A stretch of DNA of 64,000 bases from Nemania diffusa. Taxonomy: Eukaryota; Ascomycota; Sordariomycetes; Xylariales; Xylariaceae. Positions within the stretch are counted from its first letter, which is position 1, and each line of letters starts with the position of its first letter. Positions 53,625 to 64,000 of this stretch are shown piece after piece. The position numbers were made by a program, and so were the translations under genes. The notes beneath the pieces were generated by a model. That model was not told the DNA's origin and did not search any database. It saw only the letters and a program-made list of their open reading frames with translations. The DNA lies in assembly GCA_038501195.1 (NCBI GenBank), contig JBBPUQ010000003.1, positions 6,106,501 through 6,170,500 of the forward strand, read 5' to 3'.

Positions 53625-54044
53625 CTAATAGTATTTTTATAGTTAAAGTTACTATAGTGCTTTTTATACTTTAAACTTATTTTAAAACTAGTATATTTTT
53701 TGCTATTTTTACAAAGTGCTAAAAAATATACTATTTATTATATATTTTATACCAAAAATACTAAATATATTTATTATTTTTATATTTTTTTTTATTTTAT
53801 TTTTTATGTTTTTTAGTTTATTTTTTTTTTTTTTTTTTTATATATACTAGTTTTTTTATATTTGGTTACTATTAAAAATTATATATAATTTACTATAATG
53901 TTTATTAACAAGTCCACTAAATTTTTTTACTAAATTTTTCTTTTGAATTTAAGTTTTCAAAATTGGATTTTTTTATATATTTTTTATATAGTTTTATTTT
54001 ATATTTTTTGCTGATTTTATTACTACTTTTTGTTTTTGTTTATT
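53625..54044 (+). repeat. Truncated first monomer of the 974-bp satellite
   Basis: Corresponds to the first ~420 bases of the full monomers. It ends in TTTGTTTATTTTA and runs straight into the next monomer start, while full monomers continue with AAAACTTATAAAG. It has lost about 554 bases. It keeps more C and G than several inner monomers (ACCAAAAATAC, TTTGGTTAC). Confidence 0.9.
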
Positions 54045-57000
54045 TTAATAGTATTTTTATAGTTAAAGTTACTATAGTACTTTTTATACTTCAAACTTAT
54101 TTTAAAACTAGTATATTTTTTACTACTTTTACAAAATATTAAAAAATATATTATTTATTATATATTTTATACTAAAAATACTAAATATATTTATTATTTT
54201 TATATTTTTTTTTATTTTATTTTTTATGTTTTTTAGTTTATTTTTTTTTTTTTTTTTTTATATATATTAGTTTTTTTATATTTAGCTACTATTAAAAATT
54301 ATATATAATTTATTATAATATCTACTAACAAATCTACTAAATTTTTTTATTAAATTTTTTTTTTAAATTTAAGTTTTTAAAATTAGACTTTTTTATATAT
54401 TTTTTATATAGTTTTATTTTATATTTTTTGCTAATTTTATTATTATTTTTTGTTTTTGTTTATTTTAAAAACTTATAAAGTTTTATTTTTTTTTTTTTAA
54501 ATAATTTAGTTTAAATAAATAAATCTTTAACTTTATTAAAACTAATTAAAGTAAAGCTACTAGTAGCTTTATTTAAATTTTATTTTAATAAATTTTAAAA
54601 TAACACTTTGTTATAATTATTACAACTTGCTAATTTTATTTGTTTAATTTATTTGTAAATTCGATTTACTTTTTTTTTTTTTTTTTTTAAATTTTAATAT
54701 ATACAATATAATTTTTTAAAAATCCTTTTAACTACTTATACTATAATTTTTGTTTTTTTTTTTTCTTTTTATTAATATAAAGTTTAATTTATTAACTTAA
54801 AAACTTAAAGTACTAAATTTATTTATAAGTTAATATATACTAATATTTTTTAAAATTTTATTTTATTTTAATATTAAAAGCAGTTTTTAGTTTATTTTAT
54901 ATAATTATTTATATTATTTAAATCAGCTTTTTTTGCTTGTTTAAACTATATAATTTAATTAAAAAAATATTTATTTTTTATACTATAGTTAATTTTACAA
55001 TTTTAAAAAATTTTTAATTTAATAATATTTTTATAGTTAAAATTACTATAGTACTTTTTATATTTTAAATTTATTTTAAAATTAATATATTTTTTGCTAT
55101 TTTTACAAAGTGTTAAAAAATATATTATTTATTATATATTTTATATTAAAAATATTAAATATATTTATTATTTTTATATTTTTTTTTATTTTATTTTTTA
55201 TATTTTTTAATTTATTTTTCTTTTTTTTTTTTTATATATACTAGTTTTTTTATATTTAGTTACTATTAAAAATTATATATAATTTATTATAATATTTACT
55301 AACAAATTTACTAAATTTTTCTATTAAATTTTTTTTTTAAATTTAAGTTTTCAAAATTGGACTTTTTTATATATTTTTTATATAGTTTTATTTTATGTTT
55401 TTTATTAATTTTATTATTACTTTTTGTTTTTATTTATTTTAAAAATTTACAAAGTTTTATTTTTTTTTTTTTAAATAATTTAGTTTAAATAAATAAGTTT
55501 TTAATTTTATTAAAACTAATTAAAGCAAAATTACTAGTAGTTTTATTTAAATTTTATTTTAGTAAATTTTAAAATAGCACTTTGTTATAACTATTACAAC
55601 TTGCTAATTTTATTTATTTAATTTATTTGTAAATTCGATTTACTTTTTTTTTTTTTTTTTTTAAATTTTAATATATACAATATAATTTTTTAAAAATCTT
55701 TTTAATTATTTATACTATTATTTTTGTTTTTTTTTTTTTTTTTATTGATATAAAACTTAATTTATTAATTTAAAAACTTAAAGTATTAGATTTATTTATA
55801 AATTAATATATATTAATATTTTTTAAAATTTTATTTTATTTTAATATTAAAAACAATTTTTAATTTATTTTATATAATTATTTATATTATTTAAATTAGC
55901 TTTTTTTATTTGTTTAAACTATATAATTTAGTTAAAAAAATATTTATTTTTTATATTATAGTTAATTTTATAATTTTAAAAAATTTTTAATTTAATAGTA
56001 TTTTTATAATTAAAATTATTATAATGTTTTTTATATTTTAAATTTATTTTAAAACTAATATATTTTTTGCTACTTTTATAAAGTGCTAAAAAATATATTA
56101 TTTATTATATATTTTATATTAAAAATATTAAATATATTTATTATTTTTATATTTTTTTTTATTTTATTTTTTATATTTTTTAGTTTATTTTTTTTTTTTT
56201 TTTTTTTTATATATACTAGTTTTTTTATATTTAGTTACTATTAAAAATTATATATAATTTACTATAATATTTATTAATAAATTTATTAAATTTTTTTACT
56301 AAATTTTTTTTTTAAATTTAAGTTTTTAAAATTGGACTTTTTTATATATTTTTTATATAGTTTTATTTTATATTTTTTGTTAATTTTATTATTATTTTTT
56401 GTTTTTGTTTATTTTAAAAACTTATAAAGTTTTATTTTTTTTTTTTTAAATAATTTAGTTTAAACAAATAAGTTTTTAATTTTATTAAAACTAATTAAAA
56501 CAGAACTACTAGTAGCTTTGTTTAAATTTTATTTTAATAAATTTTAAAATAATACTTTATTATAACTATTATAATTTGCTAATTTTATTTATTTAATTTG
56601 TTTATAAATTCGATTTATTTTTTTTTTTTTTTTTTTTAAATTTTCATATATATAATATAATTTTTTAAAAATCCTTTTAACTACTTATATTATTATTTTT
56701 ATTTTTTTTTTTTTTTTTTATTAATATAAAGCTTAATTTATTAACTTAAAAACTTAAAATATTAAACTTATTTATAAATCAATATATAACAATATTTTTT
56801 AAAATTTTATTTTATTTTAATATTAAAAATAGTTTTTAGCTTATTTTATATAATTACTTATATTATTTAAATTAGTTTTTTTTGTTTATTTAAACTATAT
56901 AATTTAGTTAAAAAAATATTTATTTTTTATATTATAATTAATTTTACAATTTTAAAAAATTTTTAATTTAATAATATTTTTATAATTAAAATTACTATAG

Positions 57001-60000
57001 TATTTTTTATATTTTAAACTTATTTTAAAACTAATATATTTTTTACTATTTTTACAAAATATTAAAAAATATACTATTTATTATATATTTTATACTAAAA
57101 ATACTAAATATATTTATTATTTTTATATTTTTTTTTTATTTTATTTTTTATGTTTTTTAGTTTATTTTTTTTTTTTTTTTTTATATATATTAGTTTTTTT
57201 ATATTTAGCTACTATTAAAAATTATATATAATTTACTATAATATTTACTAACAAGTTTATTAAATTTTTCTATTAAATTTTTTTTTTAAATTTAAAATTT
57301 TAAAATTAGACTTTTTTATATATTTTTTATATAGTTTTATTTTATATTTTTTATTAATTTTATTACTACTTTTTATTTTTGTTTATTTTAAAAACTTATA
57401 AAGTTTTATTTTTTTTTTTTAAATAACTTAGTTTAAATAAATAAGTTTTTAATTTTATTAAAACTAATTAAAACAAAACTATTAATAGTTCTGCTTAAAT
57501 TTTATTTTAGTAAATTTTAAAATAATATTTTGTTATAACTACTATAACTTACTAATTTTATTTATTTAATTTATTTATAAATTTAATTTATTTTTTTTTT
57601 TTTTTTTTTTAAATTTTAGTATATATAATATAATTTTTTAAAAATCTTTTTAATTATTTATACTATTATTTTTGTTTTTTTTTTTTTTTTATTAATATAA
57701 AGCTTAGTTTATTAATTTAAAAACTTAAAGTGTTAAACTTATTTATAAGTTAATATATATTAATATTTTTTAAAATTTTATTTTATTTTAATATTAAAAG
57801 CAGTTTTTAATTTATTTTATATAATTACTTATATTATTTAAATTAGCTTTTTTTGTTTATTTAAACTATATAATTTAATTAAAAAAATATTTATTTTTTA
57901 TACTATAGTTAATTTTATAATTTTAAAAAATTTTTAATTTAATAATATTTTTATAGTTAAAGTTATTATAATGCTTTTTATACTTTAAACTTATTTTAAA
58001 ACTAGTATATTTTTTGCTATTTTTATAAAGTGTTAAAAAATATACTATTTATTATATATTTTATATTAAAAATATTAAATATATTTATTATTTTTATATT
58101 TTTTTTTATTTTATTTTTTATATTTTTTAGTTTATTTTTCTTTTTTTTTTTTTATATATATTAGTTTTTTTATATTTAGCTATTATTAAAAATTATATAT
58201 AATTTATTATAATATTTATTAATAAATTTACTAAATTTTTCTATTAAATTTTTTTTTTAAATTTAAGTTTTTAAAATTGGACTTTTTTATATATTTTTTA
58301 TATAGTTTTATTTTATATCTTTTACTAATTTTATTATTACTTTTTATTTTTGTTTATTTTAAAAACTTATAAAGTTTTATTTTTTTTTTTTTAAATAACT
58401 TAGTTTAAACAAATAAGTTTTTAACTTTATTAAAACTAATTAAAACAAAACTACTAATAGTTTTATTTAAATTTTATTTTAATAAATTTTAAAATAATAC
58501 TTTGTTATAATTATTACAACTTGCTGATTTTATTTGTTTAATTTATTTATAAATTTAATTTACTTTTTTTTTTTTTTTTTTTAAATTTTAATATATACAA
58601 TATAATTTTTTAAAAATCTTTTTAATTATTTATACTATTATTTTTATTTTTTTTTTCTTTTTTTATTAATATAAAACTTAGTTTATTAATTTAAAAACTT
58701 AAAGTGCTAAATTTATTTATAAGTTAATATATATTAATATTTTTTAAAATTTTATTTTATTTTAACATTAAAAACAATTTCTAATTTATTTTATATAATT
58801 ATTTATATTATTTAAATTAGCTTTTTTTGTTTGTTTAAACTATATAATTTAGTTAAAAAAATATTTATTTTTTATACTATAGTTAATTTTACAATTTTAA
58901 AAAATCTTTAATTTAATAATATTTTTATAATTAAAGTTATTATAGTACTTTTTATATTTTAAACTTATTTTAAAACTAATATATTTTTTGCTATTTTTAT
59001 AAAATGTTAAAAAATATATTATTTATTATATATTTTATACTAAAAATATTAAATATATTTATTATTTTTATATTTTTTTTTATTTTATTTTTTATGTTTT
59101 TTAGTTTATTTTTTTTTTTTTTTTTTTATATATACTAGTTTTTTTATATTTAGTTACTATTAAAAATTATATATAATTTACTATAATATTTATTAATAAA
59201 TTTACTAAATTTTTTTATTAAATTTTTTTTTTAAATTTAAGTTTTTAAAATTGGACTTTTTTATATATTTTTTATATAGTTTTATTTTATATTTTTTATT
59301 GATTTTATTACTACTTTTTGTTTTTGTTTATTTTAAAAACTTATAAAATTTTTTTTTTTTTTTTTTAAATAATTTAGTTTAAACAAATAAATTTTTAACT
59401 TTATTAAAACTAATTAAAACAGAGCTATTAATAACTTTGTTTAAATTTTATTTTAATAAATTTTAAAATAATACTTTATTATAACTATTATAACTTGCTA
59501 ATTTTATTTATTTAATTTATTTGCAAATTCGATTTATTTTTTTTTCTTTTTTTTTTAAATTTTAATATATACAATATAATTTTTTAAAAATTCTTTTAAT
59601 TATTTATACTATTATTTTTGTTTTTTTTTTTTTTTTCTATTAATATAAAGCTTAGTTTATTAATTTAAAAACTTAAAATATTAAACTTATTTATAAATCA
59701 ATATATATTAATATTTTTTAAAATTTTATTTTATTTTAATATTAAAAATAGTTTTTAGTTTATTTTATATAACTATTTATATTATTTAAATCAGCTTTTT
59801 TTATTTATTTAAACTATATAATTTAGTTAAAAAAATATTTATTTTTTATACTATAATTAATTTTACAATTTTAAAAAATTTTTAATTTAATAATATTTTT
59901 ATAGTTAAAGTTATTATAATACTTTTTATACTTTAAACTTATTTTAGTACTAGTATATTTTTTGCTACTTTTATAAAGTGTTAAAAAATATATTATTTAT

Positions 60001-61838
60001 TATATATTTTATATTAAAAATACTAAATATATTTATTATTTTTATATTTTTTTTTATTTTATTTTTTATGTTTTTTAGTTTATTTTTTTTTTTTTTTTTC
60101 TATATATACTAGTTTTTTTATATTTAGTTACTATTAAAAATTATATATAATTTACTATAATGTTTATTAACAAATTTATTAAATTTTTCTATTAAATTTT
60201 TTTTTTAAATTTAATTTTTTAAAATTAAATTTTTTTATATATTTTTTATATAGTTTTATTTTATATTTTCTGTTAATTTTATTACTACTTTTTATTTTTG
60301 TTTATTTTAAAAATTTATAAAATTTTATTTTTTTTCTTTTAAATAACTTAATTTAAACAAATAAATTTTTAACTTTATTAAAATTAATTAAAGCAAAATT
60401 ACTAATAGTTCTGTTTAAATTTTATTTTAATAAATTTTAAAATAGTACTTTGTTATAACTATTATAACTTGCTAATTTTATTTATTTAATTTATTTGCAA
60501 ATTTGATCTATTTTTTTTTTTTTTTTTTTTTAAATTTTAATATATATAATATAATTTTTTAAAAATCTTTTTAACTATTTATACTATTATTTTTATTTTT
60601 TTTTTCTTTTTTTATTAATATAAAGCTTAGTTTATTAATTTAAAAACTTAAAATATTAAATTTATTTATAAGTTAATATATACTAATATTTTTTAAAATT
60701 TTATTTTATTTTAATATTAAAAGTAGTTTTTAGTTTATTTTATATAACTATTTATATTATTCAAATTAGCTTTTTTTATTTATTTAAACTATATAATTTA
60801 GTTAAAAAAATATTTATTTTTTGTATTATAGTTAATTTTACAATTTTAAAAAATTTTTAATTTAATAATATTTTTATAGTTAAAATTACTATAGTGCTTT
60901 TTATATTTTAAATTTATTTTAAAACTAGTATATTTTTTGCTACTTTTATAAAATGCTAAAAAATATATTATTTACTATATATTTTATATCAAAAATACTA
61001 AATATATTTATTATTTTTATATTTTTTTTTATTTTATTTTTTATGTTTTTTAGTTTATTTTTTTTTTTTTTTTTTTTATATATACTAGTTTTTTTATATT
61101 TAGCTATTATTAAAAATTATATATAATTTACTATAATATTTACTAATAAGTTTATTAAATTTTTTCACTAAATTTTTTTTTTGAATTTAAGTTTTTAAAA
61201 TTAAACTTTTTTATATATTTTTTATATAGTTTTATTTTATATTTTCTGTTAATTTTATTATTACTTTTCGTTTTTATTTATTTTAAAAACTTATAAAGTT
61301 TTACTTTTTTTTTTTTAAATAACTTAGTTTAAGTAAATAAGTTTTTAATTTTATTAAAACTAATTAAAGTAAAATTATTAATAGCTTTACTTAAATTTTA
61401 TTTTAGTAAATTTTAAAATAGCATTTTGTTATAACTATTATAACTTGCTGATTTTATTTGTTTAATTTATTTGTAAATTTGATTTATTTTTTTTTTTTTT
61501 TTTTTTAAATTCTAGTATATACAATATAATTTTTTAAAAATCTTTTTAATTACTTATACTATTATTTTTGTTTTTTTTTTCTTTTTTTATTAATATAAAG
61601 TTTAACTTATTACTTTAAAAACTCAAAGTGCTAAACTTATTTATAAGTTAATATATACTAATATTTTTCAAAATTTCATTTTATTTTAATATCAAAAGTA
61701 GTTTCTAGCTTATTTTATATAACTACTTATATTATTTAAATCAGCTTTTTTTATTTGTTTAAACTATATAATTTAATTAAAAAAATATTTATTTTTTGTA
61801 TTATAATTGATTTTATAATTTTAAAAAATTTTTAATTT
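54045..61838 (+). repeat. Satellite array, eight ~974-bp monomers, head to tail
   Basis: Monomer starts, set six bases before the TATTTTTAT box, are at about 54045, 55019, 55992, 56968, 57939, 58913, 59887 and 60862; spacings are 974, 973, 976, 971, 974, 974 and 975. Each has several long T tracts (near +196, +440, +625 and +705) and a conserved ACTAGTTTTTTTATATTTAG-like box after the first. Variation between monomers is mainly C/T and G/A transitions plus T-tract length. No open frame. The array meets the A+T island on its left and unique sequence at 61839 on its right. Confidence 0.95.
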
Positions 61839-62368
61839 ATACTTTATTCGAGTTATAGTTATATAAACAATTTTTATTTTTTATATTATATTATAAAACT
61901 TTAAATTATTTTAATGTTTTAAATATTTAATTTTAATATATTTATATTGCTAAATTATTATTATAAAAACAGTTTAATTAAAATTTTTAATAAAAATTAC
62001 TTTATATATACTTTTGTTTTTAACAAAAAAAAAACAATTAAATAAAACAAAAAGTTACTTATAATATTGTAAATAATTTTTAGCAGAATTTTATAGCTGA
62101 AATAAATAATTTTACTTTTTTATTTAAAAAAAATAAGCTAGCTAGTTATCGAAAAATTTCTAAAACTGTTTTTTATTTTAAATAAAAAATTTTTTCTGCT
62201 TATTTAAATATAGTTCGTTTAATTTAGCTTTTATTACATATATACAGCTATAATTAGCTAAACTAGCTATATTTATGTACAAGCTGTTTTTTATATATAT
62301 AATTTTTATAGAAAGTTTATAGAGCTTACATTATAAATACTCAACAATATATACATATATTATTACTT
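61839..62368. other. A+T-rich sequence between satellite and tetranucleotide array
   Basis: The satellite stops at ACTTTATTCGAG. The next 530 bases show no repeat or gene. Scattered TC and GA pairs (TATCGAAAAATTTC, GAAAGTTTATAGAGC) indicate weaker decay than in the satellite. Confidence 0.5.
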
Positions 62369-62748
62369 TAACAAGTGGCTAACCGACCTGCTTACTTGTT
62401 AAATGACTTACTTATTAAGTGACCTACTTGTTAAGTGACCTACTTACTTGCCAAGTGACCTGCCGATTTACTAAGTTACTTGCTAGCCGGTCTACCGGCT
62501 AACTAAGTAATATACTAGCCGACCTACTACTTTACTAGTTGGCCTACCGACTTGGCTGCCTGTCAGGTGACCTACCTACCTACCAGTTAACTTACCTACT
62601 TACTAGTCAAGTGACTGACCTACCTACCTACCAGTCAGGTGACTGACCGACTTACTTAGTGACCTGCCAGCTTACCAAGTGGGTCACCAGCCGGCCTACC
62701 TACCTGCCAAGTGACCAACTAACCTACCTACCTACTTGCAGACCTAAC
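62369..62748 (+). repeat. Degenerate tetranucleotide array in perfect 4-base phase, G+C-rich
   Basis: The 380 bases split into 95 consecutive tetramers without a phase slip. Common forms are TACC, GACC, TACT, AAGT, AACT, TGCC and GACT. Position 2 is almost always a purine, and position 4 is a pyrimidine in all but two (AATA, TGCA). G+C is 37% in line 62401-62460 and 53% in 62521-62580, against roughly 10-16% around it. CC pairs are abundant, so the array has escaped the decay seen elsewhere. Function unknown; it is not a known fungal telomere repeat. Confidence 0.95.
62476..62510. repeat. Hairpin-forming inverted repeat inside the tetranucleotide array
   Basis: TAGCCGG (62484-62490) and CCGGCTA (62495-62501) pair perfectly around a TCTA loop. 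Outer arms TTACTT and AAGTAA extend it past a short mismatch. It may be a by-product of AAGT and TACT tetramers being near complements. Confidence 0.8.
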
Positions 62749-62778
62749 TACAAATCAACAAAAGCTTAGGACTTAGAA

Positions 62779-62835
62779 CTAAGATTAAAAAGCTAAGATT
62801 AAAAAAGCTAAAATTAAAAGCGTTAAAAATAAAAG
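62779..62835 (+). repeat. Short ~14-bp tandem repeat, four units
   Basis: CTAAGATTAAAAAG at 62779 and CTAAGATTAAAAAAG at 62793 are followed by CTAAAATTAAAAG at 62808 and CGTTAAAAATAAAAG at 62821. The first two keep GA, the last two have lost it. The gradient runs away from the G+C-rich array. Confidence 0.8.
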
Positions 62836-62967
62836 CAGTTTTTTTTTTTAGCTAAAAAAGAGCAGGAGCTATATATACAAAGCGTTTATGCAACAGAATA
62901 TATAGTTAATAAAAAAGAAACTAAAAAAAAGAGCTATTTTTGTTTTTTATAGCTTGTTAAAAATTTA
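62836..62967. other. Short linker, purine-rich
   Basis: A T tract is followed by AAAAAAGAGCAGGAGC and AAAAAGAAAC words in which GA and GG survive. No gene or repeat recognised. Confidence 0.4.
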
Positions 62968-63030
62968 TATAGCTTATATAGCTTGTATAGTTTATATAGC
63001 TTATATAGCTTATGTAGCTTATATAATTTA
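62968..63030 (+). repeat. 9-bp minisatellite, seven units
   Basis: TATAGCTTA-type units fill 62968-63030 exactly (7 x 9): TATAGCTTA, TATAGCTTG, TATAGTTTA, TATAGCTTA twice, TGTAGCTTA and TATAATTTA. Most unit differences are transitions. Confidence 0.9.
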
Positions 63031-63083
63031 TAGCTTTTAAAAACAAAAACTTTTTTGCTTCTGATTTTAAAAAGCTTCTAGTA

Positions 63084-63086
<3 letters not shown>

Positions 63087-63118
<32 letters not shown>
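63087..63118. repeat. AT dinucleotide microsatellite
   Basis: About 16 uninterrupted AT steps following TTCTAGTATATTT. Ordinary slippage repeat. Confidence 0.9.
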
Positions 63119-63123
<5 letters not shown>

Positions 63124-64000
63124 TATAAATATTAAAAAAATATTTTTTAAGTTTTTATATTTAAAATTTTTTGTTGTATAAATTAACTCTGTTTTAATAT
63201 TGTTAATTTTTTATTTGTTTAATATTTAATACTGCTTTTTTTTATATAACAATTATTTATTAAACAAATGGTTTAATATATAACAACTTATTAATTTTTT
63301 TTACAAAACTTATTAAATTAAACAATAATAAATTATTAATATATTTAGCTGTTATATAATAAAGCTATAACTTAAAACTAGCTATAACTAACAATTTAAT
63401 AATATTTAGTAGCTTTTTGTTATTTAAATATATTATATAACATATAAACTAAATTAATAAAGCTTATAAATTAAATAAGCTATATTAAATATATTATATA
63501 ATTATTAAATTAAACTATTTATATAATATTACAAAATAATTTAATTAATATATAATATAAAACAGCATATATTTTTTAACAAAATAATTATTTTATTATA
63601 TAATATAAAATAATTAATGTAACAATTTATACAAGCTATTAATTTTTATGTTTATTTTAATAATTGTAAATTAAAATTTATATACTTTGTTACAACATAA
63701 CTTTATAATTTTTATTACTTTATAAAAACTATAATTTTTAAAATAACTTATTTTAAAAAATTTATTTTATAAAACTTATTTTAAAAAAACTTTAGTTAAA
63801 TTTTACAATTTTATTTGTAACTTTATTTGTAGTTTTATATATTTATATATTTTGTGTAACATATATATATAATTTAGCTTTTTTTTTTTTTTTTTTTTAT
63901 TTTAAAGTTTTTAGCTAATAAAATTACTTAATTAGCTTTTATGCTTTTTATAATTATAACAACTAGCGTAGTATATTTTATATTTAAATAGTTAAAAAAT
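63119..64000. other. A+T-rich sequence to the window end, nothing recognised
   Basis: No repeat shared with the rest of the window was noticed, no open frame of note and no RNA gene. A long T run lies near 63880-63898. Decay is strong, with few C bases, mostly in ACA, ACT and GCT. Confidence 0.5.

Noticed and set aside
62369..62748. Telomeric repeat tract
   Set aside because: The tetramers do not match TTAGGG/CCCTAA or known fungal variants, vary greatly, and A+T-rich sequence continues on both sides.
1..64000. Apicomplexan or other naturally A+T-rich host
   Set aside because: Base composition and the A+T island would fit, but transition-only divergence of long duplicates points to a mutation process acting on repeats, best known from filamentous ascomycetes. 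The host remains inferred.
1..64000. tRNA or rRNA genes
   Set aside because: No cloverleaf with GTTCRANNC-type B box and no conserved rRNA core sequence was noticed on either strand. A covariance-model scan would settle this.

Overview
This 64 kb window contains no gene I can support. It is a repeat-dominated, extremely A+T-rich stretch of what is most likely a nuclear genome. The best fit is a filamentous ascomycete fungus whose repeats have been decayed by a RIP-like (repeat-induced point mutation) process. Three things seen directly in the sequence support this. First, a duplication of at least 12.1 kb differs between its copies almost only by C/T and G/A transitions, in both directions, with a net length change of about 18 bases. 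Second, every reading frame is full of stops and short open frames have only A+T-biased residues. Third, all the large structures are tandem, inverted or segmental repeats. The host assignment is inference; no marker gene is present.

Layout. Bases 1-12148 and 14775-26940 are direct copies of one segment: a 3.1 kb block followed by about five head-to-tail monomers (here called family R, 1.6-2.0 kb each). Between the copies lie a short G+C-rich junction, an eight-unit 62-bp minisatellite and a 2 kb spacer. After copy 2, family R continues as more diverged monomers to about 32.2 kb. From 32.2 to 44.3 kb the sequence is less decayed and more mosaic. It holds a 90-bp (30-codon) repeat, an inverted repeat built from family R sequence (36.8-39.05 kb), a block with a possible dead coding frame and a purine-rich tract.

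Bases 44285-53620 form an island that is almost pure A+T, with two separate runs of about 490 bases containing no G or C. The island has internal structure: inverted arms near 46.7-47.1 and 50.6-50.9 kb, and a three-copy direct repeat. It ends abruptly against a satellite array of eight ~974-bp monomers plus one ~420-bp truncated monomer (53625-61838). The right end holds a 380-bp tetranucleotide array of roughly 37-53% G+C that keeps perfect 4-base phase (62369-62748), three more small tandem repeats (14, 9 and 2 bp units) and plain A+T-rich sequence to the window end.

Together this looks like pericentromeric or other heterochromatic sequence: decayed tandem arrays on both sides of an almost G/C-free core with inverted repeats. 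A centromere role is a hypothesis only. The residual C bases also show an unusual context: nearly all follow a purine, and GpA and GpG are rare, which is not the simple CpA signature of classic RIP. Repeat boundaries were found by reading and comparing by eye and are good to tens of bases unless an exact period is given.
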